A DNA stretch of 64,000 nt, taken from NCBI RefSeq assembly GCF_016859125.1, contig NZ_CP069338.1, forward strand, positions 6,759,501-6,823,500. The letters are read 5' to 3'. The DNA comes from Archangium violaceum (lineage in GTDB: Bacteria; Myxococcota; Myxococcia; Myxococcales; Myxococcaceae). Position numbers and translations under genes: made by a program. How positions within the stretch are numbered: position 1 is the first letter of the stretch; each line of letters starts with the position of its first letter. Below are positions 1 through 8,867 of the stretch, one piece after another. The notes under the pieces were generated by a model. The model was not told where the DNA came from and did not search any database. It was given only the letters and a program-made list of their open reading frames with translations.

Positions 1-106
1 GGTACCGGTGGTCGAACGGATAGCTCCCGGTGTCCAGCCACGAGGGGACGGACCGCGGAGCGAGCGTCTTCGAGGACGTGGGGGAAGAGACGGTCAGGGC
101 CTGCAT
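1..106 (-). CDS. alpha/beta-fold hydrolase, N-terminal fragment cut by the window edge
   Basis: Reading the minus strand from the ATG at 106 gives 35 codons before the window ends. After a Ser/Thr-rich start comes a stretch with the pattern VPSWLDTGSYPF, which resembles the beginning of haloalkane-dehalogenase-like alpha/beta hydrolases (V-P-x-W-L-D...Y-P-F). A G-rich stretch lies just upstream of the ATG. It is divergent from the MarR-type regulator, with a perfect palindrome between them, so it is the likely target of that regulator. The catalytic triad lies outside the window, so substrate and exact family stay open. Confidence 0.6.
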   Translation of the reverse strand, partial: MQALTVSSPTSSKTLAPRSVPSWLDTGSYPFDHRY

Positions 107-176
107 GGTGCACCCCCAGCGAAAAGCGGAGGATGAGGAGCGCCTCCACTCCTTGAATAGTAAAGCCCGCTTGTCT

Positions 177-202
177 AATTGGTCAAGTGGACTTGACCAA
201 TT
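177..202. promoter_or_regulatory. perfect inverted repeat, likely MarR operator
   Basis: Two 12-base arms, AATTGGTCAAGT and ACTTGACCAATT, are exact reverse complements separated by GG. The 26-bp site lies between the start of the hydrolase (106) and the MarR-type gene (215). MarR dimers bind sites of this size and symmetry, so autoregulation and control of the divergent hydrolase are inferred. Confidence 0.7.
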
Positions 203-214
203 GTCTCGGGGAGA

Positions 215-730
215 ATGGTGCGGGTGGGAATGCGAGTGAAGGAAGGTTGGGAGCAGCTCGAGGCGGCGAAGCGTGCGAGCGTGGGGCAGCTGCTGCTCAA
301 ATGCGCGCGGCTGTTGGACGAGCGGGCGGTGGCGCGGGTGAACCGGGAGGGAGAGGCGCAGGCACGGCTGAGGCCGGCGCACACGCGGCTGGTGGCGCAC
401 ATCGACGTGGAGGGCACGCGGCTCACCGAGCTGGCGCGGCGGCTGGGCGTGACGAAGCAGGCGGTGGGGCAGCTCGTGGAGGAACTGGTACAGCAGGGGA
501 CGCTGGAGCTGGCGCCCGACCCCGACGACAAGCGGGCGCGCCGGGTGCGCTTCACGCCCAGGGGAATGGGAGCCATTGCCCACGGGCTCGAGGTGCTGCA
601 TCAGCTCGAGACCGAGCTGGCACGCAAGGTGGGTACGCAGCGCATGCGCGCGTTGCACGAGACGCTGGGCGAGCTGCTCGAGGCCCTGGAGCAACTGGAG
701 CGCGAGGAAGCCCCAGGGACCGGGGAGTAG
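215..730 (+). CDS. MarR-family transcriptional regulator
   Basis: A 171-residue protein with a winged-helix DNA-binding region. Residues ~60-80 read as the helix-turn-helix (LTELARRLGVTKQAVGQLV) and ~90-110 as the wing, with the D-P-D-D-K-R-A-R-R-V-R-F-T basic beta-hairpin typical of MarR proteins. The C-terminal ~50 residues form a Leu/Glu-rich dimerisation helix. An alternative ATG at 230 exists; GGGGAG at 207-212 is very close to the first ATG, so the start is not certain. The palindrome just upstream and the divergent hydrolase point to a local repressor that responds to a small ligand; the ligand cannot be read from sequence. Confidence 0.85.
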   Translation: MVRVGMRVKEGWEQLEAAKRASVGQLLLKCARLLDERAVARVNREGEAQARLRPAHTRLVAHIDVEGTRLTELARRLGVTKQAVGQLVEELVQQGTLELAPDPDDKRARRVRFTPRGMGAIAHGLEVLHQLETELARKVGTQRMRALHETLGELLEALEQLEREEAPGTGE

Positions 731-1076
731 GGCGGCGGGCCCTTCGAGGACGCGGCCGGGCCAGGGAAAGCTCGAGGAGGGGGAGGGCAGGGCGGTCATG
801 GCCGGAGCGTTGACAGAAACCGCGACGTACGGACAAGCGGGCCTCCTTGGGGGAAACCCGATGTGAATTTGATTTTCTGAGACGGGACGCAGGCGAACGG
901 CACCGTCTACACGATTGGCTACTACGACGAGGCACACCATGAGCCCTGTGTGTACTCGCCCACTGGCGACAAGATTGGGCGAGCCATTCCGAGCGGGGTG
1001 GCTCGCCTTGCCGCGTTTCCGTCATCGGACCCATCTCCGGCTGATCTCGTGCGCCCAGGCTCGGTAGACTCACGGC
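731..1076. other. intergenic stretch with a short coding-like remnant
   Basis: No intact gene. Frame 2 is open after the TGA at 878-880, and residues encoded at 896-1000 look protein-like (NGTVYTIGYYDEAHHEPC followed by YSPTGDKIG), with no start codon or ribosome site in front. This may be the tail of a lost gene, or chance. Nothing else was recognised. Confidence 0.25.
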
Positions 1077-3230
1077 ATGCGTCGACTCTGGATATTGGGA
1101 CTGCTCTTGACGTTCGTTGCCTGCCGCGAGAAGGCTCCTCCCGAAGGGGCCGTGCGGGTCACGGTGGGTTACGGCTCCTACCGGCCGGCGTGCCTGCGCG
1201 TGGTGGCCAGGGACACCCAGGGGCATGAGGGCCAGACGGAAATCCTCCAGCGCCAGTTCAAGGATCCGGACGCGAGGAAAATTCTCGTCGCGGTGTTCCG
1301 CGAGCCCGAGTGGGGACGGGAGCTGACCCTGGAGGTGTCGTCCTTCGATGGCTCCACGGGCGAGGCGTGCTCCGGTTCCCTGGTGGAGCAACTCTCCTCG
1401 CAGCCCATCCCGGTGCCCCTGGGGGACTTCGCCGCCTTCGAGGCGACGCTGCGGGCGAAGGACGATGACGGGGACTCCTTCATCGCGCGCGAAGCGGGGG
1501 TGAATGGGCTGGACTGCGACGACACGAGCGCCGAGGTGTACCCGGGGGCCGCCGAGCGGTGCAGCGTCGCGGTGGACTACGACTGCAACGGCTTCAAGGG
1601 TTGTCAGGACTCCCAGTGCCAGCAGAAGGCGTGTGACGATGGCAACGCCTGCACCACGGACGACTTCTGTGAGGGCTCGGGGGTGTCGGCGCAGTGCAAG
1701 GGGCAGGAAGTGCGGTGCGAGAAGCCCGCTGGGGCGTGCGTCCTGGGCGCCACGTGCTCCCAGGAGACGGGCCAGTGCGTCGTCACTCGCAAGGAGTGCA
1801 ACACGCCGGAGTCGACGTGCTTCGAGAGCGTGGGGGCGTGCAATGACGCCACCGGCTTCTGCGAGTACACCCCCAAGGCCGCTTCCGTGAGCTGCGATGA
1901 CAGTGATGCCTGCACCACGGGCGATGTGTGTAGCGGAACGGGAGTGTGTCTGGGCACCCAGACCCCGTGCATGGCCTCCAGCATCTGTTTCCGCGTGACG
2001 GGAGGCTGTACGGCGCTCGGCAATTGCACCGAGGAGCCGGACCCCAGCAAGGTGAACGCCGCGTGCACGCTCGCGGGTGGAGCCGGATCTGGGGTGTGCC
2101 GGGCCTCCGACGGCAGGTGCAGCCGCTTCCCCTATGTGCCGAGCAACTTCGATCCGGATGCCATCCCCACGGAGAGCATCCTGCCGCTGACCACGACGTG
2201 TGAAGTCACCTTCGACTCGACGGCGTTGAGCTGGACTCCCGAGAGCTGCGTCAGCAATCCGCCCGCCCCCATTGAACTGACTCAGGGCCACGGGATGGTG
2301 CTGTTCGCCTTGTCGAACCTGAATCTGGGCGGGAATCTGCGGCTCGTGGGCAACCGCCCCGTCATCCTCGCTGTCTACGGAGATGCCACGCTGAACCAGA
2401 ACATCCTCGCCAATGCTCGGGGCACGCTGCCCGGCGCGGGCGGCGGTTTGGAGTCGGCCTGCACGGAGCGACGTGGCAGGGGGGGCGTGTACAGCAACCT
2501 GGTGGGTGGAGGTGGAGGAGGCGCTGGAGGGGGGACCGCGGGTGCTCCTGGAGGCAATGGGACGTCTTCTGGCTCGGAGCGTGGCGATGGCGGGAGTACG
2601 GGGGGAGATTCCTTCGTCCCACTCGTTGGCGGCTGTTCGGGAGGGAGCGGAGGAGGGGGCGGAGGCGCGGAGGCCCTGGGAGGGCAGGGAGGGGCGGGAG
2701 GAGGAGCCGTGCAACTGTCCGTGGCGGGCACGCTCACGGTCAACCAACGCGTCTCCGCCAGCGCGGGGGGCGGGAGCGGAGGGCAGTACAGCAACGCCAA
2801 CGGTGGCCAGGCAGGAGGGGGAGGCGGAGGAGGCAGTGGCGGCCAGGTGTTGCTCGAGGCCTACCAGCTGAATCTCGGCAGCTCGGGCCGGCTGACCGCG
2901 AATGGAGGAGGGGGTGGGGAGGGCAGTGGTTATCACTCCAGCCTCCAGCGCAATGGCAAGGTGGGGGCGGATGGCTCCGTGGATTCGGGGAGTCAGGTTG
3001 CTGGCGGAAGTGGTGATTCCCAGGCAGGTGGAGAGGGCGGCAACGGAGGTGCGCTGAGCGGGACTCCTGGCGCTGGTACCGCGGGGACTGACGTGGGCGT
3101 CAGTGCCAAGGGAGGCGGCGGAGGAGGCGGAGGCGCCGCGGGCCACATCCGGCTGAGGTCCGTGAGGCCCTGCGCCATCAACAGCTCCAGCATCATCAGC
3201 CCGGCGACCGACACGCAGTGCCCGCTGTAG
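1077..3230 (+). CDS. Cys- and Gly-rich secreted lipoprotein with MopE-type metal-binding motif
   Basis: 717 residues. The N-terminus MRRLWILGLLLTFVAC is a lipoprotein signal with lipobox FVAC (Cys16). Residues ~125-175 carry a D-D-D-G-D-S-F...D-C-D-D...PGA-E-R-C...D-Y-D-C-N-G pattern, as in the MopE-like putative metal-binding motif. Residues ~180-350 hold many Cys pairs with D-G-N-A-C-T-T-D-D repeats, like the EGF-like knots of myxobacterial surface proteins. Residues ~440-690 are very Gly-rich low complexity with G-G-G-G runs. It is probably an outer-membrane-anchored surface protein. No enzymatic motif was seen, and the exact role is unknown. Confidence 0.75.
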   Translation: MRRLWILGLLLTFVACREKAPPEGAVRVTVGYGSYRPACLRVVARDTQGHEGQTEILQRQFKDPDARKILVAVFREPEWGRELTLEVSSFDGSTGEACSGSLVEQLSSQPIPVPLGDFAAFEATLRAKDDDGDSFIAREAGVNGLDCDDTSAEVYPGAAERCSVAVDYDCNGFKGCQDSQCQQKACDDGNACTTDDFCEGSGVSAQCKGQEVRCEKPAGACVLGATCSQETGQCVVTRKECNTPESTCFESVGACNDATGFCEYTPKAASVSCDDSDACTTGDVCSGTGVCLGTQTPCMASSICFRVTGGCTALGNCTEEPDPSKVNAACTLAGGAGSGVCRASDGRCSRFPYVPSNFDPDAIPTESILPLTTTCEVTFDSTALSWTPESCVSNPPAPIELTQGHGMVLFALSNLNLGGNLRLVGNRPVILAVYGDATLNQNILANARGTLPGAGGGLESACTERRGRGGVYSNLVGGGGGGAGGGTAGAPGGNGTSSGSERGDGGSTGGDSFVPLVGGCSGGSGGGGGGAEALGGQGGAGGGAVQLSVAGTLTVNQRVSASAGGGSGGQYSNANGGQAGGGGGGGSGGQVLLEAYQLNLGSSGRLTANGGGGGEGSGYHSSLQRNGKVGADGSVDSGSQVAGGSGDSQAGGEGGNGGALSGTPGAGTAGTDVGVSAKGGGGGGGGAAGHIRLRSVRPCAINSSSIISPATDTQCPL

Positions 3231-3318
3231 CCAATCACTCGCGCCTGGAGCGAAAAGAGCTTCGCGACATTGGAGCACCCGGACCGGGACGAGCGTTACG
3301 GAGTGGGCTCGCAGCCGC

Positions 3319-3658
3319 TCAGCGCCGTGCGTGGCGGCGCATCAACCTCAGCGCGCCGAGCAGGGCCACGCTCCACGCCGAGAAGGCGGGGCCACTGGTG
3401 ACCGAGCAGCGGACGCCCTCCATCTCCGCCATGGCCTTCCCATCGAGGCTCCACCGCACGGTGCTGGCGTCTTCGCAATCCGTGGCGCCATCGTACTGGA
3501 TGAGGGCGGTGTGGCCGCCCGACCTGATGGTGGTGCTGCCCGAGAGCGCCTCGGAGTCGCACACCGCGTTGTTCACGACCTCCGCCTTCGTCTCCACCTC
3601 GACCACGCCCCATGCACAGCCCGGACATCGCCACGACCGCCAGCCAACGTGAATGCAC
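3319..3658 (-). pseudogene. small secreted protein with MYXO-CTERM-like tail, frameshifted
   Basis: The minus strand has a GTG at 3658 preceded by GAGG at 7-base spacing, which starts a signal-peptide-like stretch (HSRWLAVVAMSGLCMG). The downstream part lies in another frame and begins VVEVETKAEVVNNAVCDSEA. Removing one base from the CCCC run at 3608-3611 (plus strand) joins the two frames into one ~112-residue protein. The C-terminus has a Cys, then Pro/Ala/Trp and a hydrophobic helix ending in Arg/His-rich residues (RRHARR), resembling the myxobacterial MYXO-CTERM sorting tail. Either a sequencing error in the homopolymer or a real frameshift. It converges on the upstream lipoprotein gene. 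Confidence 0.5.
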
Positions 3659-3702
3659 GCAAAGGCCTCGAAAGGGGTCAACGCTCCAAGGGGAGGGGCG
3701 TC

Positions 3703-5247
3703 TCACTCATCCCTGAAAATGGAAGTCAGGCTCACCTGGGGCGTGTTCTCGGCGAACTCCCCGGTGAACGTCGCCCTGGCTCCCCCGTCCTGGTAGCCGA
3801 TACCGACCTTCATGCGGACCTTGTAGCTGACCATTCCCATGGAACTGGCGGAGATGGATTGGAGAGTGCTCGAACCTCCCGCGGAGTTGAGCACCAGGAA
3901 CATCCACTGGGCGGAATCGTGAATGTGGGCCCACAAGGCGTCCGGGCGGGGGGAGGGAAGGTGCATCGGCGCGACGAACGGAGCGCCCTTCATGTAGAGG
4001 AAGGGCAGGGCCAGATCTTCATCCATCTCGGGACCATCCTCCTCGGGGCTCGGAGAGTGCTGGTCGAGCGCGACCCCGAAGGCATACCGGCCCGCGACCT
4101 TGCGGCCAATCAGCTCCCGGTCGAGGCCCCAGCTCTTCGAGGAGTCCGGATCGTCCGCTCGGAGCCATTTGAAGAGGTTGTCGCCATAGGCCCATCCGCG
4201 CTTGCCATTGGCGGCGACCCGCACCTGGAACCACAGGCCGTCAAAGTACTCGCGGAATCCGCTCCCGTCGTCCTGGCGCGCCGGCGTGCGGTGCTCGCTC
4301 TCTCGCAGGATTTCCACCACCGTCCCACAGGGCCAGGACTCCCGGACCGGGGCGGACCACTCGGGTGCCTCTCTCAGCTCCACCTCTTGCTGGAGGACGT
4401 TGCACAGCACGCCGAGATTCTCCGCGTCCTCCAGTCCGGCGATGGGCGCCTTCATCTGACCCGGCTGCCACTTCGTCATCAGCTCGGCGAGCCGGGGCTG
4501 GAGTCCGCGCAACACCGCGTCATAGGCGGCGGCCTGGCCCTTGGGGACGGCGATGGCCAGTGGGGATTGACCCGCCTCGACCCCAATGAGGCGCAGGGAG
4601 GTGCCCTCGAGGGACTGCAGCAGGCCCACATCCTCATCGAGGGCGCAGTCGGCCTCGCCTTGCTGGACCGCCGCCACCGCCAGCTTGGACGAGGACGTGG
4701 GGACGAGCGTCGCCTGGGGCAGAACGCGTTGCGCGGCCTCGAGCGCGGGGCCCTTGGGCACCGCCACCCGCCCTGTCATCTCGGCCAGCGCCGTGGCGTC
4801 ATCCGGCACCATCGCCTCGCAGGACTCCTCACCCGCGAAGCGGTAGGAGAGCGTCACGTAGGGTTGCGTGAAGTCGACCCGCCGCCGTCGCTCCTCGGTG
4901 GGCGAGATGGAGTTGAGACCCAGGTCCACCTTGCCCTGCGCGATGGCGCTCACGCTGTCCAGGGACAGGCTGCGCGGGTTGATGAACTCCACCGGCCGCC
5001 CGAGCTGCTGGCCTATCAGCCGCGCGAGGTCCGCCTCGAGGCCCTCCATCTGGCCCGCGCGCTGGAAGTGCAGAGGAACATAGGACCCGGCCAGTGCCAC
5101 GCGCAGCGGTTGGGGAGGTGTGGGGGCCGCGGCGGGGACGGCCTTCTCGGGTGGTTTCTCCGTTCCGTTGCAGCTACAGCCCGCGCCCGTGGAGACATGG
5201 GCGGCCAGCGCTCCCAGCGCGAGCCACCCTCGCATATGACTCTTCAT
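3703..5247 (-). CDS. family-3 extracellular solute-binding lipoprotein with C-terminal SH3-like region
   Basis: 514 residues from the ATG at 5247, chosen because GAGGGGGG sits 5-12 bases upstream and the protein then starts with a lipoprotein signal (WLALGALAAHVSTGAGC). Residues ~45-270 match periplasmic binding proteins of the amino-acid/PBPb type: LRVALAGSYVPLHF, GLEADLARLIGQQLGRPVEF, SISPTEERRRRVDFTQPYV and a GRVAVPKG segment. A second part (~330-515) contains WFQVRVAANGKRGWAYGDNL, like a bacterial SH3 domain. No permease or ATPase gene is adjacent, so it may act as a ligand sensor or scavenger rather than an ABC transporter component. That role is inference. Confidence 0.8.
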   Translation of the reverse strand: MKSHMRGWLALGALAAHVSTGAGCSCNGTEKPPEKAVPAAAPTPPQPLRVALAGSYVPLHFQRAGQMEGLEADLARLIGQQLGRPVEFINPRSLSLDSVSAIAQGKVDLGLNSISPTEERRRRVDFTQPYVTLSYRFAGEESCEAMVPDDATALAEMTGRVAVPKGPALEAAQRVLPQATLVPTSSSKLAVAAVQQGEADCALDEDVGLLQSLEGTSLRLIGVEAGQSPLAIAVPKGQAAAYDAVLRGLQPRLAELMTKWQPGQMKAPIAGLEDAENLGVLCNVLQQEVELREAPEWSAPVRESWPCGTVVEILRESEHRTPARQDDGSGFREYFDGLWFQVRVAANGKRGWAYGDNLFKWLRADDPDSSKSWGLDRELIGRKVAGRYAFGVALDQHSPSPEEDGPEMDEDLALPFLYMKGAPFVAPMHLPSPRPDALWAHIHDSAQWMFLVLNSAGGSSTLQSISASSMGMVSYKVRMKVGIGYQDGGARATFTGEFAENTPQVSLTSIFRDE

Positions 5248-5310
5248 GAATTCCCCCCTCTGGATGAGTACAGGCAATGCTACCCCAGGATGGACGGAGC
5301 GGGGCGGCCG

Positions 5311-6458
5311 TCAGCGCCCCATGCGCTGTCCGGCGCGCACCACGGACGTCGGGTAGAATGTCCCCCGCCAGATGACGCCCCCTCGCACGAGTGCCAGCAC
5401 GGCCGAGCGGAGCGATGCCCAGCCGGCGGGCAGGACGCCCAGGAAGGCCAGGGGGGCGGGTCCTCGGGGAAAGCCCGACCAGACACTGAATGCCCAGGTC
5501 GTCACGGCTCCCAGTGCCCACGTTCCCACCCCGAGCAGGACGAGCGCGGGGCGTCCCGAGAACACTCCCGCGAGGAACCCGCACTCGAACACCACCAGGC
5601 TCAGGTGGCCCAGCAGGAGCGCGGGAAAGGGGAATGACGCGCCGCTCTTCTCCAGCGCTCGGGTGAAGGCGCCCAGGGACGGGTAGAACTCGAGGCTCAC
5701 GCCGTTGCGGCCGTTGAGCACGGCCTGCTTCGCGCCGGAGCGCTTGAGCATCATTCCGAGCGCGATGTCGTCGACGATCTCCATCTTCAGCCACTCCAGC
5801 CCGGGCGTGCGCTCCAGGGCCGAGCGGCGTACGAGGTTGAAGGCGCCCGCCCCCATGGTGGCGGACGAGCGCGGATCGGACACCGCCCACATCCGGGTGC
5901 TCACGCACAGGAGCCGGAACATGGAGACGAGCGCCATCTGGAGCACGAATCCGGAGCAGGTGATCTCCGGCAATACGGTGACATGGTCGAGCCCCTCGTG
6001 CTCCGCGTAGGCGACGATCTTCTCCAGGGTTCCCGGGGCCAGGTGGACGTCCGCGTCGCTGAAGAGGACCCACTCGCCGCTCGCGCGCTCCATCCCCCGC
6101 TGCATGGCGTGGACCTTGCCGAGCCAGCCCTCCGGCAGGTGCTCGACGTGCACCACCTGGAGCCGGGGCTCGGTGCGGGCGAACTGGTCGGCGAGGGCTC
6201 CCGTCGCATCCGTCGAGCGGTCTCCACCAGCACCAACTCGAGCTCCGGATAGGTGTTCCCCAGCTTGGAGCGCATGGCGGACTCCAGCGTGCCCTCCTCG
6301 TTACGCGCGGGCATGACCAGCGACACCCGAGGCCACCGCACGGACGGTGGCGCGTTCAATCGCTGGAGCTGGGGCAGGGCGCGCATGACCCGGACCAGCA
6401 GCAAGGTCATGGTGAGCGTATAGAGGGCACTGGTGGCGGTGAGGAGGAGGAGGATCAT
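5311..6458 (-). pseudogene. GT2 membrane glycosyltransferase interrupted by a one-base frameshift
   Basis: Two overlapping frames together encode ~382 residues of a family-2 glycosyltransferase. The N-terminal part (from ATG 6458) has a membrane helix, then VSLVMPARNEEGTL and LELVLVE. The rest continues in another frame with the pattern D-R-S-T-D-A-T-G, SDADVHL (DxD motif), EIVDDIALG, and three C-terminal membrane helices ending WRGTFY. Adding one base near 6222-6224 restores V-D-D-R-S-T-D, the nucleotide-sugar motif. The intact form would glycosylate a lipid-linked acceptor at the inner membrane, similar to hopanoid- or carotenoid-type transferases. Either a true mutation or a sequence error. 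Confidence 0.75.
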
Positions 6459-6582
6459 GGTGGCATCAGGGTCATGGTGTCGCTCCTCCTCATCCTGTCA
6501 CCCGGGGCTCGCGCGTGCATGGTACATTGATTAGCGCCACACAGTGACTGGAGCCATCGTATCAGCAAGTAGGGAGACACGG

Positions 6583-7992
6583 ATGAGCAACAAGAAGATG
6601 TGGGGTCGTGAGGAGTTCTGGGGCCTGGGATTCGAGTTCGATCCACAATGGCTCCTCACCGACGAGCAGAAGAAGCTTCAGGCCGCGCTGATCGACCTCT
6701 GCCGGACCACGTTGCGCGTGAATGCCGTGGAAAGCGATGCGCGGCTCGTCTATCCGCGCAAGAACCTCCAGGAGTTGGCGAAGCTCGGACTGCTCGGGCT
6801 CATCGTGCCAAGAGAGCTGGGGGGCCTGGGGCAGAACCACGTCTGTGCCGCCATGGTCGTCGAGACCCTCGCGCGCTACGGCTGTGCGAGCACCGCCATG
6901 TGCTACACCATGCACCTGGGCGCGGTCGCCGCCGGTCTCCTCCGCCATCACGACAACCCGGTACTGCAGGACATCTTCAAGCGCATCGACAAGGACTGTC
7001 TCATCGGCACGCTGTCCTATTCCGACCCTGAAACCGGCTCGCACTTCTGGTATCCGGTCTCGTCGGGCGCCGAGGAGACACCGAATGGCTGGCGCGTGCG
7101 CAAGAAGGCCTCCTGGACCACCTCGGGTGGTTTCGCTGACTGGTACATCGTGCAGACCACCAGTCCCGATTTCGGCGGCAACTACGCCAACCTCTCCTGC
7201 TTCCTCATCCTGCGCGACGAGGTGAAATCCAACCCCGCCAACTGGAATGGTCTGGGGCTGCGCGGCAATCAATCCGGCCCGATAGAAATCGACGATGTGG
7301 AGATCCCCAAGGACCGGCTGGTCGGTCCGATCGGTGACGGCGCGACGTCCAACGACGAGTGCGTCGATCCCTTCTTCCTCCTGTGCTCGTCCGCCTGCTG
7401 GAACGGCATCGCGCTGGGGATGATCGACATCGCGAAGGACCACACGACCCGTAAGACCCACGTCGACGTGGGCATGCGCGTCGCCGACTACCCGACCATC
7501 CAGGACTACATCGGCGAATGCATCATGGACACCAACGCCGCACGCGCCCTCGACTACCAGATGGGCCAGGCGATGGATGCGGTCACGAACAACTGCGATT
7601 GGTCCCTGCACAAGGATCCGGCCGCCTTGCCCCGCTCCCAGTACCTGCATTGGATGTGGCAGGTGAAGTTCATCGCCGCGAAGAACGTCGCGCATGTCTC
7701 GGACAAGATGCTGCATGCCTGTGGCGGCACGGGCTACAAGCCGGCGCTTGGCATCGAGCGTTATCTGCGCGACGCCAAGGCGGGCTGGGTCATGGGCCCG
7801 ACCAACGAGGTGCTGCGTCAGTTCGTCGGCAAGATGGCTCTGCTCGGCACGCAGTCACTCGACTACTGGAACCAGTCGCTCAACGAGCGCGTGCTGAACA
7901 ACGAGCTGAAGAAGCTCGACGCGGATGGCAAGCGCCAGCTCGCCGAGAAGTTGCTCGCCGAAGCCAACGGGAAGATGGCCTCGGTCGCCTGA
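6583..7992 (+). CDS. acyl-CoA-dehydrogenase-like flavoprotein lacking the usual catalytic Glu
   Basis: 469 residues from ATG 6583, with AGGGAG six bases upstream. The fold is recognisable: N-terminal helical domain (VPRELGGLGQNH), middle beta domain (KASWTTSGGFADWYIV, IEIDDVEIPKDRLVG) and C-terminal helices with HACGGTGYKPALGIERYLRDAK. The segment that reads IYEGTSE in short-chain dehydrogenases is VMGPTNE here, so the catalytic Glu position is Gly. The alternative base position used by isovaleryl-type enzymes shows no Glu either. It probably binds FAD or FMN but may act as a monooxygenase-like or acyl-ACP-type enzyme. It is followed at 74 bp by a desaturase, so a joint role in lipid or acyl modification is inferred. 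Confidence 0.8.
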   Translation: MSNKKMWGREEFWGLGFEFDPQWLLTDEQKKLQAALIDLCRTTLRVNAVESDARLVYPRKNLQELAKLGLLGLIVPRELGGLGQNHVCAAMVVETLARYGCASTAMCYTMHLGAVAAGLLRHHDNPVLQDIFKRIDKDCLIGTLSYSDPETGSHFWYPVSSGAEETPNGWRVRKKASWTTSGGFADWYIVQTTSPDFGGNYANLSCFLILRDEVKSNPANWNGLGLRGNQSGPIEIDDVEIPKDRLVGPIGDGATSNDECVDPFFLLCSSACWNGIALGMIDIAKDHTTRKTHVDVGMRVADYPTIQDYIGECIMDTNAARALDYQMGQAMDAVTNNCDWSLHKDPAALPRSQYLHWMWQVKFIAAKNVAHVSDKMLHACGGTGYKPALGIERYLRDAKAGWVMGPTNEVLRQFVGKMALLGTQSLDYWNQSLNERVLNNELKKLDADGKRQLAEKLLAEANGKMASVA

Positions 7993-8066
7993 ACACGAAC
8001 TGTCCAACGGCATACGAAACGATGTAATGATCCCCCCTCGTGACAGACCCATGACGAGGACCATGC

Positions 8067-8852
8067 ATGGATGGGTGCATGGTCTACGCCTTCTTCGCCG
8101 CCCATTGGGTTCTGTGCGTCTTCTTCCAGAGCCTCTTCCAGCACCGCTACGCCGCGCACCGCATGTTCACCATGGGGCCGCGCACCGAGCGTGCGATGCA
8201 TCTGCTCACCTACCTGGTCCAGGGCGCCAGCTTCCTGTCGCCGCGCGGCTACGCCATTCTCCACCGCGAGCACCACGCCTTCTCAGACACCGAGAAGGAT
8301 CCGCACGCCCCCTCCTTCCACCCCAACGCGCTGCGGATGATGCTCCACACGAAGAAGCGCTATGACGACTACGCCTATGACCGGAAGCAGCCCGAGCCGC
8401 GCTTCCTCGGGGGCTACCCGGAATGGCCGCTCGTGGACCGGACGCTTGGCCAGTCCTGGGTCATGCGTCTCGCCTGGGGCGCGCTCTACACCGCCTTCTA
8501 CGTCGCCTTCGCCACCAGCCCCTGGCAGTTCCTGTTGCTGCCCATCCACTTCGTCATGGGCCCGGTGCACGGAGCCATCGTCAACTGGTGCGGCCACAAA
8601 TATGGCTACCGCAACTTCTCCAACGGCGATGACTCGCGCAACACGCTGCCGGTGGACATCCTCTGCATGGGCGAGCTCTTCCAGAACAACCACCACAAGT
8701 ACGGGATGAGCCCCGACTTCGCCGCTCGCCGCTGGGAACTGGACCCCACCTGGCAGGTGATGCGTGTGCTCGCCCGGCTTGGAGTCATTCACATCGCCAC
8801 GCCCCAGCGCGCCGTCTACCCCGAGCCCGAACGCCTCGGCGAGACGACCTGA
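8067..8852 (+). CDS. acyl-CoA/acyl-lipid fatty acid desaturase
   Basis: 261 residues. The three His clusters of membrane di-iron desaturases are visible: HRYAAHR (~26-32), HREHHAFSD (~71-79) and NNHHKYGMSP (~210-219), plus a HGAIVNWCGHKYGYRNF segment before the third. Hydrophobic spans surround the first two boxes. GAGG at 8056-8059 lies seven bases before the ATG. The protein is short at the N-terminus compared with delta-9 desaturases (~300 residues), losing part of the first membrane helix but no His box. It introduces a cis double bond into an acyl chain at the membrane. It sits directly after the flavoprotein gene, probably in the same operon. Confidence 0.9.
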   Translation: MDGCMVYAFFAAHWVLCVFFQSLFQHRYAAHRMFTMGPRTERAMHLLTYLVQGASFLSPRGYAILHREHHAFSDTEKDPHAPSFHPNALRMMLHTKKRYDDYAYDRKQPEPRFLGGYPEWPLVDRTLGQSWVMRLAWGALYTAFYVAFATSPWQFLLLPIHFVMGPVHGAIVNWCGHKYGYRNFSNGDDSRNTLPVDILCMGELFQNNHHKYGMSPDFAARRWELDPTWQVMRVLARLGVIHIATPQRAVYPEPERLGETT

Positions 8853-8867
8853 ACCCCCCTGGCCGCC

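Noticed and set aside
2490-3130. Tandem DNA repeats in the Gly-rich part of the lipoprotein gene
   Set aside because: GGA/GGC-rich codons give low complexity but no fixed repeat unit was found.
552-3278. A very long minus-strand reading frame (over 900 codons) opposite the Cys/Gly-rich lipoprotein
   Set aside because: It is antisense to a gene with signal peptide and sensible motifs, is Arg/Ala/Pro-rich with no domain, and arises from high GC third positions.
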